A program made the position numbers and the translations under genes. Of a stretch of 64,000 bases of DNA, positions 59,601 to 64,000 are shown piece after piece. How positions within the stretch are numbered: the first letter of the stretch is position 1; the number at the start of each line of letters is the position of its first letter. Origin of the DNA: Hemibagrus wyckioides (lineage: Eukaryota > Chordata > Actinopteri > Siluriformes > Bagridae); the NCBI RefSeq assembly GCF_019097595.1, contig NC_080731.1, positions 17,075,071-17,139,070 of the forward strand. The letters run 5' to 3'. The notes beneath the pieces are model-generated. The model did no database searches. It saw only the letters and a list, made by a program, of their open reading frames with translations, and had not been told where the DNA came from.

Positions 59601-61418
59601 AAAATATCCCCAATTTATTACTCCTATACCAGCATGTATTATTGTTAATACAGAGATTACAATTTTGCAGGGATTGTCTGGTATGTTAGCAGACTTGGCC
59701 ACCCCTGTATGGGTCTTGTGGGAGCTTGGTTACAAATTGTCTGGATATTAATCAATGCTTCTTTGTAGTGGTCTATGACCTCTATACAAAAAGGCTGGAA
59801 TATGTGTCCACTTTGACAGTTACTACCTGTGAAATGATTCATTGGGATCACTCTTTAGCTTATGACCATCACTAGTGACAGTAAACTACAGATTGTTTTA
59901 GTAGACATTGCTAATGTGATGGGGCATTAGGCACAACCCCAAGGCATTTTACCTCCCAGATGCAAATGGTGGCAGAGACAGTCTGAAGCAGGCATGAATG
60001 TTCATGACATCCTTCATCTAAACACCTGAAGAGCCAGCTGTGCCACTAGCCAGAGCCAGCAACCTTTCAGTCTTTCCAAGATCCATAGACTAAATAGATC
60101 TGAGGCACTGTGACACTAACCAAAGCTCTACTTAGATGTAAATATTTCTTTGCTTATATAAGAGTTTGCTTGTTGGCCAATTACCAAGTTGTATTGGGCC
60201 AGATAAAACACTGAGACAGGATGTCATGGACTGCTGGACAGATTTCTTTATGTTCACATGTGCTTCTGTTTATGTTGTGTTTGGACATGTGCTTTCCCAA
60301 CCCTATCCTTCCTCCTGTTTTATTTTATTACCTTCCCTATTTATACCTGCTCTCTTGTGCTTGTGTTTTGCTGAGTCCTTGTCTTTTCTGACCTTGTTTT
60401 GCCTCCTGGATTCTGCTGTTTGTTTTCTGTTTTGTGTATGTTATTTTACATTTAGTCATCTAGTGTTCCCTAGTGTTTCCATGTGTGTAGTTTTGTAAAA
60501 GTTTTTAGTAAATCCCCAGTTTTTCCACCTTTGCTTTTCCCCTGTTTTTCATTCTTTGCATTTGGGTCTGGATCCTGTACCTATGGAGGCACCTAAACCT
60601 GACACAGCGAGCGTTAAGATCTGCCAGGTGAACATACAGTATGATATACACATCAGAATCAACATAACTGCATACTGTAGCTGGTGCCATATATGCATTT
60701 TAAGAGATAATGACTCCATAAGTGGAAATATTGTAGCATGGTTTCTATAGTTGCTGAAAAATTGTAGCGTGGTTTCTAGTGTTGATCCATTTTGTACAGC
60801 TTGAAATAGTAGGCCAATACAAACCAAGTGTACAAAAAATGGTTATTTGTGTAAAGGGAATAATGACTCTTTGATACTAAGCATGACTTTAAGCCTCACA
60901 AGGCATTGCAAGCATGTAAGAAATGTGAAACATTTCATAGAAGAAATCATAGTGATCTGTGCTTCTTACTGTAAAGTGACTAGAAAATACAAACAAACCC
61001 ACTGGCAGTGCAGGGGAAACTCTCCATTGCCTCTAGAGATTACCTTCCCCATAGAGAGAACAGTTAATTAAAGTAATTAAAGGGCATAATTGCTTATATA
61101 TAATACAAGAGCACTCACCAAGGTAGAATGAAGTGAGAGCTTTTCCATTTTGGGGGGCAATTCTAGATCTTGCATTTGGAATTACTTGGCTGTAAAGTTC
61201 CATTAAATATTGGAGGTGGACTCTCTTGTATTTAGTTCTTGTGATAATACCATTACTTTTTAATAATCTCTAACAAATATATATTTTTTTAACAAATTCA
61301 TATAAATCTAGCTACCCAGCCTCCTTCCTCATCATAAATGTGCACTTAACCATCACATTACTCATAGAAACATAATCTATGCAAGTAAAAAACTCACCTT
61401 GTATGTTTCTGTATCCAT
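53189..61418 (-). CDS. samhd1-like: SAMHD1-like dNTP triphosphohydrolase, copy B (13 exons)
   Basis: Exons on the minus strand: 61398-61418, 59429-59589, 57559-57668, 57025-57092, 56621-56809, 56303-56403, 56044-56176, 55875-55966, 55614-55717, 54689-54804, 54161-54238, 53495-53599, 53189-53314. All junctions are GT-AG and phases agree, giving 1404 nt and 467 residues beginning MDTETYK. HD-domain residues are present: His58, His95-Asp96 in LCHDLGHGPFSH, Asp213 in DVDKMDYF; the dGTP-site equivalents Asp28, Gln33 and Arg36 are kept. Exon phases equal those of copy A throughout, so the two are tandem duplicates. Exon 5 (63 codons) keeps a longer loop than in A, and exon 10 is 10 codons shorter. 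No SAM domain is encoded. Restriction of viral reverse transcription through dNTP removal is known for SAMHD1 and only inferred here. Confidence 0.9.
55546..55580. repeat. (GT)n/(GA)n microsatellite in intron 9 of gene B
   Basis: GT units followed by GA/GTGA units, about 35 bp from the exon 9 donor. Confidence 0.9.
56579..56620 (-). repeat. TAA/ATT microsatellite abutting the exon 5 splice donor, gene B
   Basis: On the minus strand exon 5 ends at 56621 (AAG) and the intron starts GTAATAATAAT, continuing as a pure trinucleotide run of about 40 bp, as in gene A. Confidence 0.95.
57803..59211 (+). mobile_element. Solo LTR in intron 2 of gene B, split by MITEs
   Basis: The LTR begins TGTCACGGGCATG (57803), runs to about 57943, and resumes near 59083 to end TTTCGTAACA at 59211. 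It matches the LTR at 18538-18823. Gene A lacks it at the same intron position, so it inserted after the duplication. Confidence 0.75.
57944..59082. mobile_element. Two tandem MITEs nested in the solo LTR
   Basis: Unit 1 (57946-58626) and unit 2 (58641-59078) share starts (tcacactacaagactttaac, gtcggcagatcgctttgctg) and ends (cgggcttaaaatcctgtagt then gtgaactaagcttta). The start and end are inverted repeats of each other. Unit 2 is shorter through an internal deletion. No transposase is present. The class (hAT-like or other) is uncertain. Confidence 0.75.
60222..60604 (+). mobile_element. Solo LTR in intron 1 of gene B
   Basis: It begins TGTCATGGACTGC and ends ACCTGACA. The matching intron of gene A (near 15795) reads directly through the corresponding position (gagacagg to gttaa), so this insertion is specific to B. 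Confidence 0.75.
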
Positions 61419-61995
61419 ATTTTGGCCTGACTCTAAAGCCTTGTTTCAGTGGATTAGAGAAGGGAACAAAATTAAGGTAATGTGTTATATAATTCTCACA
61501 AATTGAACATGCTCAGCTTGGCATAGAAAAATATGTACACATAAGTATCTTAATGTACAAGACAACTATTCCAAGATAATAATACTATATGGCCCGTCTG
61601 TCCGTTCTTCTGTCCATCTATCACTCCCTAAGGAATTACTTTATTCTAGAGTCCTCCTTTCCAACAGTGCTGAGTCTATCTTGATAAATATTAAACTGTT
61701 AAACGTTGGCATTTCTTATAGCATATACTTTACATTCAATTACATTTCCAAACTATTTACTATTGATTTCTCAGATTGATTCTTCTTAATTTCTCGTTTA
61801 AGAGAAATGGCAAGTCTAAGAGGTAATACACAATAAAATGAAAACAAGAGCTTAGTTTTTTAAAAGGGCCTCAATATGGGTATAAATTCAATCACTACAA
61901 CATCTATCAAGACAAACATGATAACAGAAATGAAAGTTGTAACATCACATTGCTGATAAAAACACAATGTATGCAAGTAATAAAAAAAACCCAAC

Positions 61996-62013
61996 CTTGT
62001 ATGTTCTTTTCAT
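61996..62013 (-). CDS. Possible alternative first exon of gene B (MKRTYK)
   Basis: The minus strand reads ATG AAA AGA ACA TAC AAG then GTTGGG, phase 0, so it could join exon 2 at 59589 in frame. It corresponds by position and sequence to the second first exon of gene A (MAKRKYK). The donor is weak (GTTGGG), so use is less certain than in A. Flanks match the other first-exon units. Confidence 0.4.
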
Positions 62014-62159
62014 ATTTTGATCTAAATCTGAACACTTGTTTCAGTGGATTGGAGAAGAGAACAAAATTAAGTTTAATATGTTGTATAATTCACTCAAATT
62101 GAGCATGTTTAGCTTGGGCATAGATAAATATTAATATATCTTAACTGCTTTATTCTAGT

Positions 62160-62690
62160 GTCAGGGTAGCACTGGATCCTCCTGATCTGATTTTTAACTT
62201 CTTCTTCTTTCGTCTTTTCCCTTCAGGGGTGGCCACAGCGAATCATCTCTCTCCACCTATCCCTATCTCTTCTGCATCCTCAACACTTACTCCCACTAGC
62301 TTCATATCCTCATTTATTACATCCATATACCTCCTCTTTGGCCTTCCTCTTTGCCTCCTGCCTGGCAGCTCCATGTCCAACACTCTCTTACCAATATAGT
62401 CACTCTCCCTCCTCTGGACATGTCCAAACCATCTTAATCTGGCCTCTCTAACTTTGTCCCCCAAACATCCAACATGAGCTGTCCCTCTGATGTACTCGTT
62501 CCTAATCCTGTCCAACCTTGTCACTCCCAAAGAGAACCTCAACATCTTCAGCTCTGCTACCTCCAGCTCTGACTCCTGTCTCTTCCTCAGTGACACTGCC
62601 TCTAAACCATACAGCATGGCCGGTCTCACCACTGTCCTGTATACCTTCCCCTTGATTCTCGCTGATTTTGTTTTTATCAATGTACAAAAA
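62160..62690 (-). pseudogene. C-terminal end of a non-LTR retrotransposon RT
   Basis: The frame 62243-62680 carries the typical end of a LINE polymerase: VVRPAMLYGLEA, RKRQESELEVAELKMLRF, RNEYIRGTAHV, RWFGHVQRRES and GRPKRRYMDV. The adjoining ttcaggggtggccacagcga (62222-62241) is the familiar 3' end in fish genomes. The element is 5' truncated and interrupts the upstream first-exon units of gene B. Confidence 0.8.
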
Positions 62691-63700
62691 TAAAAGGTTA
62701 TTCTTTTTTATTGTATGTTTAGTAAAATAAGTTAACTGGTGTAAAGAATTATGCGCAAAACACTTTTTGGATAAAAAACAGATGCTACACTAGAAAATAA
62801 ACATGTTGACTGCAGATAAATTAATTTATTTGTCAAACAAAAAGGATGCAAAACAGCTACTGTGCATTATTTTTTATTTATTACTTAAGTATAACATAAT
62901 AATAATAAGATAACAAAAACGTAAATTATTGAACATTACATTATATTCATAATGTTATGATTTACTTACCTTTCTCAGCACGGAGCTCGGAATTTCACAC
63001 ATCTTGTGTGTGTGTGTGTTTATATGTGTTTATATATAAGGTAATGAATGCAGTTGTAAATCAACAAGCTTTGGACACACCTTTTTTAAAAATTTGCTGA
63101 CCACAATCACATAATCTGCAAAATTGGATACATTCATAATTGTTGAAATTGTGAAAACTTCACAGGTGAATTATTATTCTAAAATATGTTATGCTGCTTG
63201 GAACTAAATACAAGCTAATGAGTATTAAGACTTCTCAACATCTTCACAGAAAAGAGTAAATATATATTTTTTAGATTGGTTCCCAACGTACACTCGACAT
63301 GGTACTTTAGCATGATAATAATTCCACACACACCCAGTACATGGTTGTACTGGCATGGGCACATTCTTGTCATATTTCTTAATTCTGTGAAAAACTAAAA
63401 GATAAATATAAGAAACCAGGTGCTTTAAAATATAATGTGAGATGGGAAACTACACACACCATGCAGAGTTTTTAGAAATAACTCAAAACAGTAAGCCACT
63501 ACAAATGACTCATTATATCTATGAAAAGAAAATTAAAATACAGGAAAAGAAAATTTAAGTAAAATAGAATTACAAAAGAATGATATTTAAGGTAGTTACT
63601 CTTAATTAGTGCTTGTATTTTGAGATACTCAAAAAGCTGTACATGTCTGAGCCAGATAGAAAACACAGGGGTAAAATCTAGTTCATTTACTTTAATACTT
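62690..63700. repeat. Dispersed repeat family R, longest copy
   Basis: This is an uninterrupted copy covering the segments at 24250-24725 and 28235-28790, joined by 63073-63180. It has a TG run at 63004-63018. Its first part resembles 24250 onward; no frame is coding. Confidence 0.7.
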
Positions 63701-63704
63701 TGAA

Positions 63705-63983
63705 CCCTCCTGTTGTCTATGGGTCAATTTGGCCCGGTGTAAAAAGTAATCAAAATTGAGGTATAATTTTATATAAATGAGATTTATAATACCAAATATT
63801 TAAAAAAAAAAGTGCAAAATATATGTTAATGTGTTGAAAACAAGTTGACTAAAAAGGTGAAACAAAAAAAAAATGGTGATCATACATACCTCATTTTTTA
63901 TAAGCGGTCAAAACAGACCAGGTCAATTTGGCACATGGAGAGAATAAGTTTATAATAAATGGGAGGCAAATACAAGGGTTAAG
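63705..63983. mobile_element. Possible piggyBac-type MITE
   Basis: The segment starts ccctcctgttgtctatgggt and ends caagggttaa, with gtcaatttgg near both ends and TTAA at the right side. The left TTAA is degenerate. Assignment is tentative. Confidence 0.4.
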
Positions 63984-64000
63984 ATGGAAAAAAACAAACC

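Noticed and set aside
60166..60498. 110-codon hydrophobic plus-strand frame
   Set aside because: It lies inside the solo LTR at 60222-60604 and reflects its T-rich composition.

Overview
The window is vertebrate nuclear DNA, almost certainly a teleost fish. It has spliced genes with GT-AG introns, Tc1/mariner elements with TA target duplications, a tRNA-derived SINE, L2-like LINE fragments, chromovirus (Ty3/gypsy) elements, a SAMD3-like mobile-element gene of the kind common in fish, and a large endogenous retrovirus. A catfish-like genome is plausible from the repeat content, but this is inference. About three quarters of the window is repeat-derived.

The host genes are two tandem SAMHD1-like genes, both on the minus strand. 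Copy A is 6409-16431 and copy B is 53189-61418. Each could be assembled from 13 exons with matching phases and intact splice sites, giving 463 and 467 residues with the HD-domain metal and catalytic residues present and no SAM domain. Both have duplicated alternative first exons. A third copy survives only as a relic of the last exon and 3' flank (29560-30060).

Layout from left to right: truncated Tc1 (1-831); LINE remnants (1060-2510); Tc1 relic (3040-3870); unassigned AT-rich DNA to about 5990; gene A with a minisatellite over its stop codon, a solo LTR and an apparently intact Tc1 in intron 10, and an older Tc1 relic in intron 8; repeated promoter/first-exon units (16411-17830); a MITE and a solo LTR; a 5.3-kb DNA transposon with CACTG ends carrying a decayed transposase-like gene and a decayed SAMD3-like gene (18857-24168); a chromovirus (24726-28229); the SAMHD1 relic; a 17-kb provirus on the minus strand (31209-48205); a repeat mosaic (48361-52780); gene B with several solo LTRs and MITEs in introns; a LINE tail and more repeats to the end.

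The provirus is the most unusual object. It has 1.78-kb LTRs, a 4-bp target duplication (AGAG), a tRNA-Phe primer site, a leader ORF before gag, broken gag-pro-pol-env, and an intact 255-residue ORF between env and the 3' LTR. Each LTR also contains a 209-codon ORF on the strand opposite to gag-pol-env, with its own TATA box, intron-like splice signals and poly(A) signal inside the LTR. By eye, the roughly 1.09 kb of LTR around this ORF is identical in the two LTRs, while 14 differences fall in the other 0.7 kb. This antisense LTR gene is the best candidate here for something undescribed.
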